From Pandoraea aquatica (lineage in GTDB: Bacteria > Pseudomonadota > Gammaproteobacteria > Burkholderiales > Burkholderiaceae): a stretch of DNA of 64,000 nucleotides. The notes beneath the pieces were generated by a model. It did no database searches. It had not been told where the DNA came from and saw only the letters and a program-made list of their open reading frames with translations. A program made the position numbers and the translations under genes. The stretch's first letter is position 1. Every line of letters begins with the position of its first letter. The stretch is from positions 115,037 through 179,036 of the forward strand of contig NZ_CABPSN010000010.1 of NCBI RefSeq assembly GCF_902459565.1, in the 5' to 3' direction. Below, in pieces: positions 44,908 to 52,946 of the stretch.

Positions 44908-45303
44908 GGTGCAACTATATCAGGGAAATCCCTAGACGGGTAAACCTTTGTCAAAAAAATCTGTAGAAAAACCACATCTGCGACAATTCGTCGCCTTTTT
45001 GCCCGCGAATCGCCCAATTCCCCGTCCCATATAGCCATTCGGTGCGTCGCCGGGGCGTCCTCCCATCGTTCAGATGGAGAAAAACCACAAAAACCAACGA
45101 CCGTTTGCCAAGGCGACGGACATTGCTCGCGCGCTCCGGCGACATCCGACGCGCGCCTGACACCGCTCGCAACCCTCGGAAATCTAAGTGTTTACACCGA
45201 GCATTGATTTACGTTCCGCGATATAAACTTCCGCAAAGCGTAATTTTCCGGCAACTCGACCGGGACGCAAAACCACGAAGTTGCGAGAACGTTTGGAGAC
45301 AGG
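44908..45303. other. Intergenic region before the aromatic-acid transporter
   Basis: About 400 bases with no supported gene. It holds the putative sRNA promoter, a short AGGGAAATCCCT hairpin at 44922-44933, a TTGACA box on the minus strand near 44952, and AT-rich sequence upstream of the MFS gene (GATATAAAC near 45223). Regulators are not identifiable. Confidence 0.5.
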
Positions 45304-46671
45304 ATGAAAGCAGCAGATGTGAATGTGGGCGCTTTGATCGACGAGAGTCGACTGGGCGGCTATCAGTGGTGGGTGATCGCGCTGTGCGCGATGTGTCTGG
45401 TCGTGGACGGTTTCGACGTTCAGGCCATGGGCTATGTTGCGCCGGTGGTCATTCGCGAGTGGGGCATTGCCAAGGAAACGCTCTCGCCGGTCTTCGGCGC
45501 TGGGTTGTTCGGCATGCTGGTCGGCTCGCTGACGTTCTCGGCGCTGGCGGACAAGCTGGGCCGCCGTCCTGTGCTGATCGGTGCGACGCTGTTCTTCTCG
45601 GTGTGCATGATCGTCACCGGCTTTGCGAATTCGATTACCGAGCTGATCGTCTGGCGCTTCGCCGCCGGGCTGGGGCTGGGCTGCATCATGCCGAACGCCA
45701 TGGCGCTGGCGGGCGAGTACAGCCCGCGTCGCATCCGGGTCTCGCTCATGATGATCGTGTCGTGCGGCTTCACGCTGGGCGGTGTGGTCGGCGGGCTGAT
45801 TACGGCCGCCATCATTCCTGATCTGGGCTGGCGCGCGGTGTTCTACATCGGCGGGGCCATCCCGCTGGTGCTGGGCTTGCTGATGTGGGTCTCGCTGCCC
45901 GAATCGATCCAGTTCCTGATGTTCAAGAAGGGCACGAAGCCAACCGATAACGCGCGCATTCGCAAGCAGTTGCTGCGTGTCGCGCCTGGCGCGAACGTGC
46001 CGGCCGACGCCCGTTTCGTCCTCGACGAGCAAAAGGCCAAGGGTGTGCCGTTCATCGAACTGTTCAAGGACGGCCGTGCACGCGTGACGATGCTGCTGTG
46101 GGTCATCAACTTCGCCAACCTGCTCGATATGTACTTCCTGTCGAACTGGCTGCCCACGGTGATCCGCGATGCCGGCTATTCGACGCAAGTCGCCGTGATG
46201 GCGGGCACCGCCTTGTGGGCGGGCGGGGTGATCGGTACGTTGCTGCTCGGACGTGTGATCGACCGCGTGGGCTTCACGAGCGTGCTGGCGGTGACGTTCC
46301 TGATCGCGATTGCGGCCACGGCGGCCATCGGCAATCCGGTGGTGATGGTGTCGATGGTGGCGGTGTTCGTGGCGATCTTCTTCGCAGGCTTCTCGATCAT
46401 CGGCGGTCAGCCGGCGCTCAACGCACTGGCTGCGACCTACTATCCGACGTCGCTGCGCTCGACGGGCATCGGCTGGAGCCTGGGTATCGGCCGGATCGGC
46501 TCGGTGCTGGGGCCGGTGCTGGGCGGCGCGCTGATGCATCTGCAATGGTCGTCGTCGTCGCTGTTCCTCGCGGCGGCGGTGCCGGCATGCGTCTCGCTGA
46601 TCGGCGTGCTGGCGATTGCCCGCACCCAGCGCAGCGACGGTGGCAATCTGCGCGCCGCCACGGCGAGCTGA
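45304..46671 (+). CDS. MFS transporter, aromatic acid:H+ symporter (AAHS) type
   Basis: A 455-residue inner-membrane protein with 12 predicted helices. The motif VVDGFDVQAMGYVAP in helix 1 (about 34-48), the loop 2-3 motif GALFG..-like ALADKLGRRPVLI (about 80-92) and PESIQFL after helix 6 are typical of PcaK/BenK-type importers of 4-hydroxybenzoate, protocatechuate or benzoate. TGGAGACAGG precedes the ATG. No catabolic genes adjoin it, so the substrate is inferred from family only. Confidence 0.88.
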   Translation: MKAADVNVGALIDESRLGGYQWWVIALCAMCLVVDGFDVQAMGYVAPVVIREWGIAKETLSPVFGAGLFGMLVGSLTFSALADKLGRRPVLIGATLFFSVCMIVTGFANSITELIVWRFAAGLGLGCIMPNAMALAGEYSPRRIRVSLMMIVSCGFTLGGVVGGLITAAIIPDLGWRAVFYIGGAIPLVLGLLMWVSLPESIQFLMFKKGTKPTDNARIRKQLLRVAPGANVPADARFVLDEQKAKGVPFIELFKDGRARVTMLLWVINFANLLDMYFLSNWLPTVIRDAGYSTQVAVMAGTALWAGGVIGTLLLGRVIDRVGFTSVLAVTFLIAIAATAAIGNPVVMVSMVAVFVAIFFAGFSIIGGQPALNALAATYYPTSLRSTGIGWSLGIGRIGSVLGPVLGGALMHLQWSSSSLFLAAAVPACVSLIGVLAIARTQRSDGGNLRAATAS

Positions 46672-46881
46672 TCGACACGGCGCGTTGTGGATCGGCGGAC
46701 ACCGGTGCTGTCGCGGCGACATGCGTGGCGACACGCGTCGCGCCATAAGCAGCCGTTAAGTGTCCGATAACCATCGAGTATGAAAGTGCGACGCCCGCCG
46801 GCGGTATCATGGCGGGCGTCGTCGTTTTTGCGACGTGTCCTGCGATGCGTCAGGCGTCGCACAGCATAATCAAAACGATAA

Positions 46882-48096
46882 ATGACCTCGACGTCCGAAC
46901 TCTCTCCTGCCTTGCCATCCGAGCGTGTGCTGTTGGGCATTCTCGGCCTGTTCATGATGATCGCGCCTGCATCGACGGATATGTATCTGCCGGGGCTGCC
47001 GACGATGCGTCACGAACTGGGGGCGAGCGCCGCGGCTACGCAACTGACGCTCTCGTATTTCTTCCTCGGCTTTGCTTTCGGACAGTTGGTCTGGGGGCCG
47101 CTCGCGGACCGCTTCGGGCGTCGCAAACCGATGGCGGCGGGGATCGCGCTATACATCTTCGGCAGCATCGGCTGTGCGTTCGCCGACAGCATCGATCACA
47201 TGATGATGTGGCGCTTCGTGCAGGCGCTCGGCGGCTGTGCGATGCCGGTGATTGCGCAGGCCATCGTGCGCGACGTCTACGGCCCGCGTAACAGCGCGCG
47301 CGCCTTCTCGATCATGTTGTTGGTCATGAGCGTCGCCCCGATTGTTGCGCCGCTGGTGGGCGGGCAGATGCTGCGCTTCACGACGTGGCGAGTGATCTTC
47401 GGCATTCTCGCGGTGTTCGGCGTGGGCGCGTTGATGGCGCTCTGGCGTTTGCCGGAGACGGGCAACGTGAACGGCCGTCAGGCGGGCGGGCCGCGCGCCA
47501 TCGCCATGTCGTACTGGCATTTGCTGCGCGACGCACATTTCGTCGGCTATATGGTGGCGGGCGGTGCCGTGTTCGGGGCGTCGTTCACTTACATCACCGG
47601 CACGCCGCTCGTGTACATGGAGTACTTCCATGTCTCGCCACAGTTCTTCGGTGTGTTGTTCGGCATCAACATCGTCGGTATGGCCGCGATGACGATGTTC
47701 AATTCACGACGCGTGGGACAGATGGGTTCGTACCGGCTGATGCGCATCGGCATCATCGGTTGTGCAATCGTGACGTCGATGCTGTGTCTCACGGTGTGGA
47801 TGGGCTTCGCACTGCTGCCGGTGATGGTGGTGATGCTGTTCCTGTTCATGTCGCTGCGCGGCATCATCACGGCGAATTCGGTGGCGGGCGCGCTGGCGAA
47901 TCACCCGACGCGCGCCGGGGCAGCGGCGGCGCTCGTCGGCAGCGTGCAGTACGGCTTCGGCTTCGCGGCAGGCGGCTTGCTCGGCTTGCTCAACGACGGT
48001 TCGCCTCGCCCGCTCGTGACCGTGATGTGCGGCTTCGCGATCCTGGCGCTCGTGTCGCTGATGACGATGTTGCGCAAGCCGCAGAGCCCGCAATAA
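46882..48096 (+). CDS. Bcr/CflA-family multidrug efflux MFS transporter
   Basis: 404 residues, 12 predicted helices. The start MTSTSELSPALPSERVLL leads into helix 1 with PASTDMYLPGLPTM, the signature of bicyclomycin/chloramphenicol exporters. The conserved loop GPLADRFGRRKPM lies near 73-85. It probably exports drugs or amino-acid-like metabolites by proton antiport. A likely start is ATG 46882; no strong Shine-Dalgarno sequence is visible in the AT-rich leader. It is followed by a weak hairpin and a convergent P450 gene. Confidence 0.9.
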   Translation: MTSTSELSPALPSERVLLGILGLFMMIAPASTDMYLPGLPTMRHELGASAAATQLTLSYFFLGFAFGQLVWGPLADRFGRRKPMAAGIALYIFGSIGCAFADSIDHMMMWRFVQALGGCAMPVIAQAIVRDVYGPRNSARAFSIMLLVMSVAPIVAPLVGGQMLRFTTWRVIFGILAVFGVGALMALWRLPETGNVNGRQAGGPRAIAMSYWHLLRDAHFVGYMVAGGAVFGASFTYITGTPLVYMEYFHVSPQFFGVLFGINIVGMAAMTMFNSRRVGQMGSYRLMRIGIIGCAIVTSMLCLTVWMGFALLPVMVVMLFLFMSLRGIITANSVAGALANHPTRAGAAAALVGSVQYGFGFAAGGLLGLLNDGSPRPLVTVMCGFAILALVSLMTMLRKPQSPQ

Positions 48097-48099
48097 CGA

Positions 48100-48121
48100 A
48101 AGGGGTGCCGCAGCGCCCCTT
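48100..48121. terminator. Weak hairpin between convergent Bcr and P450 genes
   Basis: AAGGGGTGC-CGCA-GCGCCCCTT. The minus strand is followed by TCGTT only. Probably a modest bidirectional stop. Confidence 0.5.
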
Positions 48122-48148
48122 CGCTTGTTTCTCAACCTTCGCTTCGAC

Positions 48149-50518
48149 TTACAGTGCCAGCACCAGCTTTTTGCCGCAGGCGCGTGAGCAGCAGGACATC
48201 ATCTTCGTGTTGGCGTCGCGCTCCGTGCGGGTGAGCACTACGTCGCGGTGATCCACGTCCCCCTCCAGCACCTGCACTTCGCACGAACCGCACAAGCCTT
48301 CCTCGCAGTCGCTCTGCACGTCGATGTTCGCCGCACGCAAGGCGGTGAGCAATGTCTGATCGGCCGGGACCATCACCGTGATGCCCGAATCCTTCAGCGT
48401 GACCTCGAATGCATGTTCCTTCTCGGGATCGAGCGTGCCCAGTTGCGACTGGAAGTGTTCGACGCGCAGCGTGTCGTCTGGCCAGTGCGCGCAGCATTGC
48501 GCCAGGCCGTCGAGCATGCGTACCGGACCGCAGGCGTAGACCTGCGTGCCGTCCTGCGGCGTCGCCAGCAGCGTCGCGTAGTCCGCGCGTTGCCCTTCGT
48601 CCTTCACCCACAGATGCAAACGGTCGCCATGCAGCGCTTGCAAGTCGTCGACGAGCGCCATCGTGCGACGGCTGCGGCCGCTGTAGTGAATCTCGTAGTC
48701 GATGCCCAGTGCCTTGGCGCGGCGCGCCATCGCGGCAATCGGGGTGACGCCGATGCCGCCCGCAACGAAGATCGCGCGCGGCGTCGTTTCGTCCAGACGG
48801 AAGTGATTGCGCGGACCGCGAATGCGCAGACGGTCGCCGACCGAGACCTGCGTGTGAACCCAGTTCGAGCCGCCACGGCCTTCCGGCTCGTGCAGCACCG
48901 CAATCTCCAGTGCGGCGGCGTCCATCGGGTCGCCGCACAACGAATACTGGCGCGACAGCCCCGTCTCGCCGCATTCGATATCGATGTGCGAGCCCGGTGC
49001 CCAGCGCGGCAGGGCGCGGCCGTCCGGCGCGACCAACCGCAGCTTGACGATGCCCTCGGCGACCGGCGTGACCGACTCGACCACCACCGGGCGCGTCACA
49101 CTATGGCCCGACGGCTCGCCGATGCGCACCGGCGCATGACGCTCCAGCACGGCCGGATCGCGACGCTCCGGATTCTGTGCCGGATCCCATTCCACAAAGA
49201 CATGCTCCGGACCGCGGAACGACGTGTTCGGCACGTACGTGAACTTCTGCTCGGCCAGCGTCATGTGCGGCAGGCGGCGCGTGAACTCTTCCAGGAAGAT
49301 CTGCATCTCCATGCGCGCGAGGTTCTTGCCCATGCACTGATGCGAGCCATAACCGAACGTCAGCTGATCGCTGGCGTTTTCGCGGCGGATGTCGAACAGG
49401 TCGGCGTCGGCGAAATGCGCTTCGTCATGGTTGGCCGACGACGTCACGATCAGCAGCTTCGAGCCGGCGGCGATCTCGATGCCACCGATGTTGACGTCCT
49501 TCGTCGCGAGACGACGCCATGCCGCCACCGAACCGTTGTGACGCAGGCACTCTTCCACGGCGTTCGGAATCAGCGACGGATCTTCGCAGATCTCGCGCCA
49601 GACGTCCGGGTGCGAGAGCAGCAGCTTCATCGCGTTGGCCGTGGCGTTCGCCGTCGTTTCGTGCGCGGCCACGATGCCCGCCATCATCATCGAATGCAGA
49701 TAGGAGTCGGTCACGACTTCCGGGTGGTCCTTCTGCTTGCGAATGCCGTATTGCATCCAGCCCGGGCCGTCCGGGTTCTGACGCATCTTGTCGAGAATCT
49801 TGCCCGCGAGTTGCCAGAAGTTGCCCACGGCATGCGCCACGGCCACTTGTTCTTCAGGCTTCGGACGCCCCCACGTGTTGACCGTGTGCGCGATCGAGTA
49901 CTCGCGCAGCTTGTCCATGTCTTCCTCGGGCACGCCGAGGAAGTGCAGCGCCACCGTGAGCGGCACTTCCCACAACATCTGGTCGACCAGATCGGCACGG
50001 CCGTCGTTCACGAAGCGGTCGACGTATTCGCGCGCGAGCTGGCGCACCAGCGGCTCGTGATGCTTCAGATGCTCAGGCGTGAACGGCTCCATGAGCACAC
50101 GGCGACGCGGCATGTGCGCGGGCTCGTCTTCGTTCACCAGCGTACGATTCAGCGCGAAGCCGTAGGAGGCGAGCACCTCGTTGGCTTCCGGGCCGGTCGG
50201 CGTGATCTTTTCCAGCGCAATCGACGGGCTGAACGTGATGTTGTCGCGGAAGATCGCCTTGATGTCGTCGTAACGGGTCACGACCCAGTAGCCGAGCTTC
50301 GGGCTGTAGAACACAGGCTCCTGCTCGCGCGCCCAGCGCACGTATTCGGGCGGGTCTTGCTGATAGCCGTCTTCGAACGGATCGAAGTCGGCCGCGCGGG
50401 CGCTGACCGGGCAACCATTCGGTGCCTTGGCCTCAGACGAGGTCGACGATTGATGAAACGGGCAGCCGCCGGCGCTGGCGGCCGTGGCGTTGGAAGTGGG
50501 GGAAAGTGTCTGGCTCAT
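48149..50518 (-). CDS. Self-sufficient cytochrome P450 (CYP116B-like) fused to FMN reductase and ferredoxin
   Basis: A 789-residue three-part enzyme. P450 domain (about 30-450): I-helix AGIVAAHETTANA near 278-290, and heme loop FGYGSHQCMGKNL with ligand Cys near 394. Phthalate-dioxygenase-reductase-like FMN/NADH domain (about 480-690): SRQYSLCGDP and AGGIGVTPIAAMARR. C-terminal plant-type [2Fe-2S] ferredoxin (about 700-789): CEEGLCGSC plus a distal Cys. This order and length match CYP116B/P450RhF enzymes, which hydroxylate with NAD(P)H and no partners. The native substrate is unknown. ATG 50518 has an AGAGAG ribosome site. A divergent IclR gene is the likely regulator. Confidence 0.95.
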   Translation of the reverse strand: MSQTLSPTSNATAASAGGCPFHQSSTSSEAKAPNGCPVSARAADFDPFEDGYQQDPPEYVRWAREQEPVFYSPKLGYWVVTRYDDIKAIFRDNITFSPSIALEKITPTGPEANEVLASYGFALNRTLVNEDEPAHMPRRRVLMEPFTPEHLKHHEPLVRQLAREYVDRFVNDGRADLVDQMLWEVPLTVALHFLGVPEEDMDKLREYSIAHTVNTWGRPKPEEQVAVAHAVGNFWQLAGKILDKMRQNPDGPGWMQYGIRKQKDHPEVVTDSYLHSMMMAGIVAAHETTANATANAMKLLLSHPDVWREICEDPSLIPNAVEECLRHNGSVAAWRRLATKDVNIGGIEIAAGSKLLIVTSSANHDEAHFADADLFDIRRENASDQLTFGYGSHQCMGKNLARMEMQIFLEEFTRRLPHMTLAEQKFTYVPNTSFRGPEHVFVEWDPAQNPERRDPAVLERHAPVRIGEPSGHSVTRPVVVESVTPVAEGIVKLRLVAPDGRALPRWAPGSHIDIECGETGLSRQYSLCGDPMDAAALEIAVLHEPEGRGGSNWVHTQVSVGDRLRIRGPRNHFRLDETTPRAIFVAGGIGVTPIAAMARRAKALGIDYEIHYSGRSRRTMALVDDLQALHGDRLHLWVKDEGQRADYATLLATPQDGTQVYACGPVRMLDGLAQCCAHWPDDTLRVEHFQSQLGTLDPEKEHAFEVTLKDSGITVMVPADQTLLTALRAANIDVQSDCEEGLCGSCEVQVLEGDVDHRDVVLTRTERDANTKMMSCCSRACGKKLVLAL

Positions 50519-50647
50519 CCGCTCGCTCTCTGAGGCGTTTAGTCCGGTGCGAGAATACGGCAGCGACCTGTTAAGGGCCGTGCGGCGACGCACACAATGA
50601 ATCAAGTGTAGAGGAGCGTGGCCTGTCACATTCTCTGAATCTGTTAA

Positions 50648-50675
50648 GCGTAAATATAATACGCATAGCGTAAAT
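50648..50675. promoter_or_regulatory. Operator-like repeats between P450 and IclR genes
   Basis: GCGTAAAT occurs at 50648-50655 and 50668-50675, exactly 20 bases apart (two helical turns). GCGTA (50648) and TACGC (50660) also form an inverted repeat around AATATAA. This AT-rich patch would suit IclR binding that controls both divergent genes. Confidence 0.6.
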
Positions 50676-50746
50676 CCGTAGACTGGGGTTAACCTCTAGA
50701 CTTGTCGACATCGAGCAACATTGGTTTGCATCTTAAAATCTCGCCG

Positions 50747-51652
50747 ATGACGACAAGCAAACGACCCACAGCAGGCCGCCCGCGAAACGCGGCTGCGCTT
50801 TCCCGCGAGGCAGCCGACGCCGCCGTCTCGACCAGCGACGCGCTCGATGCGCCCCGCGAGCGCGGCCGCCGCCAGCGCGTGCAGTCGGCCGAGACCGGCA
50901 TGGTGGTGCTCAAGGGGCTGGCCCGTCTGGGCGGCCGGGCGAGCCTGACCGCACTGGCGCTGCACGTGCAGCAAAGTCCCGCCAAGGTTCACCGCTATTT
51001 GATGAGTCTCGTGGAAGAAGGGCTCGTCGCGCAGGACGCCGACTCGCAGCACTACTACCTCGGCCTCGAAGCGATGCTGCTCGGTGTCGCTGCCATGCGT
51101 CAGGCGGACCCGGTGCGGGCCGCAGAACCGGCCCTGGTGCGTCTGCGCGAAGCCTTCGACGTGACCTGCTTCATCGCCGTGATGGGCAACAAGGGACCGA
51201 CCATCGTGCGTTTCGAAGAGCCGGGCCTGCCGGTGACGATCAACGTACGGATCGGCTCGGTCATGTCGGTCCTCTGGTCCGCCGCCGGTCGCGTCTTCCT
51301 CGGCCTGCTCGACGACCCGCAAGTGCAGGCCATGGCCGAGAGCGAACTGGCGCACGCTACACCGGAACACCGGACGCAACTCGACGCCTCCGACCCTATC
51401 GGCGCGCTGCGCGCCTCGGTGCGCGCCGCGCAAGGGGCGAGCGTGCGCGACACGAACCTCACAGGTATCAGCGCGATTGCCGCCCCCGTCTTCAATTACG
51501 ACGGCCGCCTCGTCGGTGTCATCACCGCGCTCGGGGCGACCGGCGGTTTCGACGCCCGCATGGACAGCCCCATCGGCGAAGCGGTGCGTCGTGAGGCGCT
51601 GGCCGCGAGTCACGCCCTAGGCTACCGGCCGCCGCTGCCCGCCGGGGCCTGA
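50747..51652 (+). CDS. IclR-family transcriptional regulator
   Basis: 301 residues from ATG 50747; TTG 50702 is a longer alternative. A polar Arg/Ala-rich tail of about 55 residues precedes the winged helix-turn-helix (about 60-120, LTALALHVQQSPAKVHRYLMSL). The C-terminal IclR effector domain follows (about 125-295), including the DTNLTGISAIAAPVF segment. It is divergent from the CYP116B-like gene, so it probably controls it in response to the P450 substrate or product (inference). Confidence 0.92.
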   Translation: MTTSKRPTAGRPRNAAALSREAADAAVSTSDALDAPRERGRRQRVQSAETGMVVLKGLARLGGRASLTALALHVQQSPAKVHRYLMSLVEEGLVAQDADSQHYYLGLEAMLLGVAAMRQADPVRAAEPALVRLREAFDVTCFIAVMGNKGPTIVRFEEPGLPVTINVRIGSVMSVLWSAAGRVFLGLLDDPQVQAMAESELAHATPEHRTQLDASDPIGALRASVRAAQGASVRDTNLTGISAIAAPVFNYDGRLVGVITALGATGGFDARMDSPIGEAVRREALAASHALGYRPPLPAGA

Positions 51653-51809
51653 AGCGACCGGGGTCACCCGGTCAGCCTCCGATATTTCCCAATCCGATGC
51701 GTTTGTGCGGCTGCCGCCTTCGCGGCTGGCTGCGTCTGGGCGTTCTCCCTTTTAAACAAGCGAATTCCCGTGCATTTGTCACTCCTTTCGCGTAGACCTT
51801 TGTGTTACT

Positions 51810-51836
51810 ATTTGATAATGATTCTCATTACCAAAT
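51810..51836 (+). promoter_or_regulatory. Fur box
   Basis: ATTTGATAATGATTCTCATTACCAAAT is a nearly perfect 27-base palindrome (key core GATAATGATTCTCATTACC, 51814-51832). The core matches the 19-base Fur consensus GATAATGATAATCATTATC at 15 of 19 positions. It lies about 70 bases before the PPTase-like gene, so iron should repress that gene. Confidence 0.85.
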
Positions 51837-51843
51837 AAGCGAT

Positions 51844-51882
51844 TGCCGATGACGCCGCCTCTAGCGGTGCAAGTCGTCGGCA
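51844..51882 (+). promoter_or_regulatory. Stable hairpin in the leader of the Fur-controlled gene
   Basis: TGCCGATGAC (51844-51853) pairs with GTCGTCGGCA (51873-51882) with one mismatch, and GCCGC/GCGGT extends the stem inside. It ends 11 bases before the GGAGG ribosome site and could influence translation or RNA stability. No T-run, so it is not a terminator. Confidence 0.5.
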
Positions 51883-51904
51883 GTCACGTCTGTGGAGGTC
51901 GTCA

Positions 51905-52795
51905 TTGTTGATGTTGAAACGAACGGTCGATCTGACGCCGCGCGTGGCATCGATTCCCACACCTTCCATGACTTACGTGCCGCTCGGGCAGTTCGGACAG
52001 GGCGACCGCAAGCTCACGGGTGGCGCGCAGAATCGCGCACTGGCGAGTAGCGACATCGAAGCAGCAAAGCAGGGCGACGGCGGGCAACGCACCGCTGTTT
52101 CGCCTTCCCTCCAATGCGGCAGCGACGAACTTTGGCTGTGGCGCTTTCTGCTCGCCGGTCGGCCCTTCGGGGCGACGGGGGCGGCAGCCGGTGGCCCGGA
52201 CGACGGCACGACCTGGCTCTCGGCCGCTGAGCATTCGCTGGCTCGCCGGTTGCCGCGCACACAAATGCGTCATCGGTTCCTGTCGGAGCGTATTGCGCTG
52301 CGCTGGATCTTCGGACGCTGGTTCCGATGCACACCCGCGCAGGCACCGGTGCCGACGGCAACGCCGGGCGTGTCGTCGCTGGAGTGCGACGGCCCGCACG
52401 GCAAGGTTTGGATCGACATGGCGCACGCCGGACTGTGGCTCTTCGTCGCCATGGGGCAGGGGCCGGTCGCGTTGGCCGCGCACGCGCCGACGCCGGTCGG
52501 CACCGATGACAATGCGCCGTTGATCGCACCCACGAGCCCGCCGCCGAGTGCACTCGATCCCTTCGCCGTCGCGCGCGATGCCGCGCACCGCTTGTGTCTC
52601 GCAAGGTTGGCGGGCGAGGGCGAAGCGCTAACGTCGGGAGGCGATGTGCCGCTGCTCGCGCACCCTTATGTCAGCGTCCCGTACGCCGGGCAAACGCGCT
52701 ATCTCTACGACATGTCCGTCAGTTCGCGACTGACGGTGGTGGCCGCGCGTGACAGCATCGTGCATCGGATGCGTGCGTTCGGTTGGCAGAACTGA
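51905..52795 (+). CDS. Degenerate 4'-phosphopantetheinyl-transferase-like protein under Fur control
   Basis: 296 residues. The middle resembles the N-terminal half of Sfp-type transferases: HRFLSERIALRWIFGRWF near 120-137 corresponds to the RFL..R..LR helix, and MAHAGLWLFVAM near 177-188 to the SHS.....VA strand. The usual metal motif GxDxE is replaced by VALAAHAP, and WxxKEAxxK by a VARDAAHR-like stretch near 224-231, so catalysis is doubtful. TTG 51905 stands six bases after GGAGG; ATG 51911 is the alternative. A Fur box upstream suggests an iron-starvation role, perhaps siderophore-linked, but no siderophore genes adjoin it. Confidence 0.6.
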   Translation: MLMLKRTVDLTPRVASIPTPSMTYVPLGQFGQGDRKLTGGAQNRALASSDIEAAKQGDGGQRTAVSPSLQCGSDELWLWRFLLAGRPFGATGAAAGGPDDGTTWLSAAEHSLARRLPRTQMRHRFLSERIALRWIFGRWFRCTPAQAPVPTATPGVSSLECDGPHGKVWIDMAHAGLWLFVAMGQGPVALAAHAPTPVGTDDNAPLIAPTSPPPSALDPFAVARDAAHRLCLARLAGEGEALTSGGDVPLLAHPYVSVPYAGQTRYLYDMSVSSRLTVVAARDSIVHRMRAFGWQN

Positions 52796-52946
52796 CTTTC
52801 CCTTTTTTGCGCTCCCTTTGGGTATTTGCAGCCGCACATCTATGCATATGCTGCGATGCAAAGGCAGGGGTCCTGAATTTGCGCTATTCTGGCCCGTTGT
52901 TTTGCCATCCGTCCTGCCCGTCATCGACTTCCTGGAGAAGAAGCTC

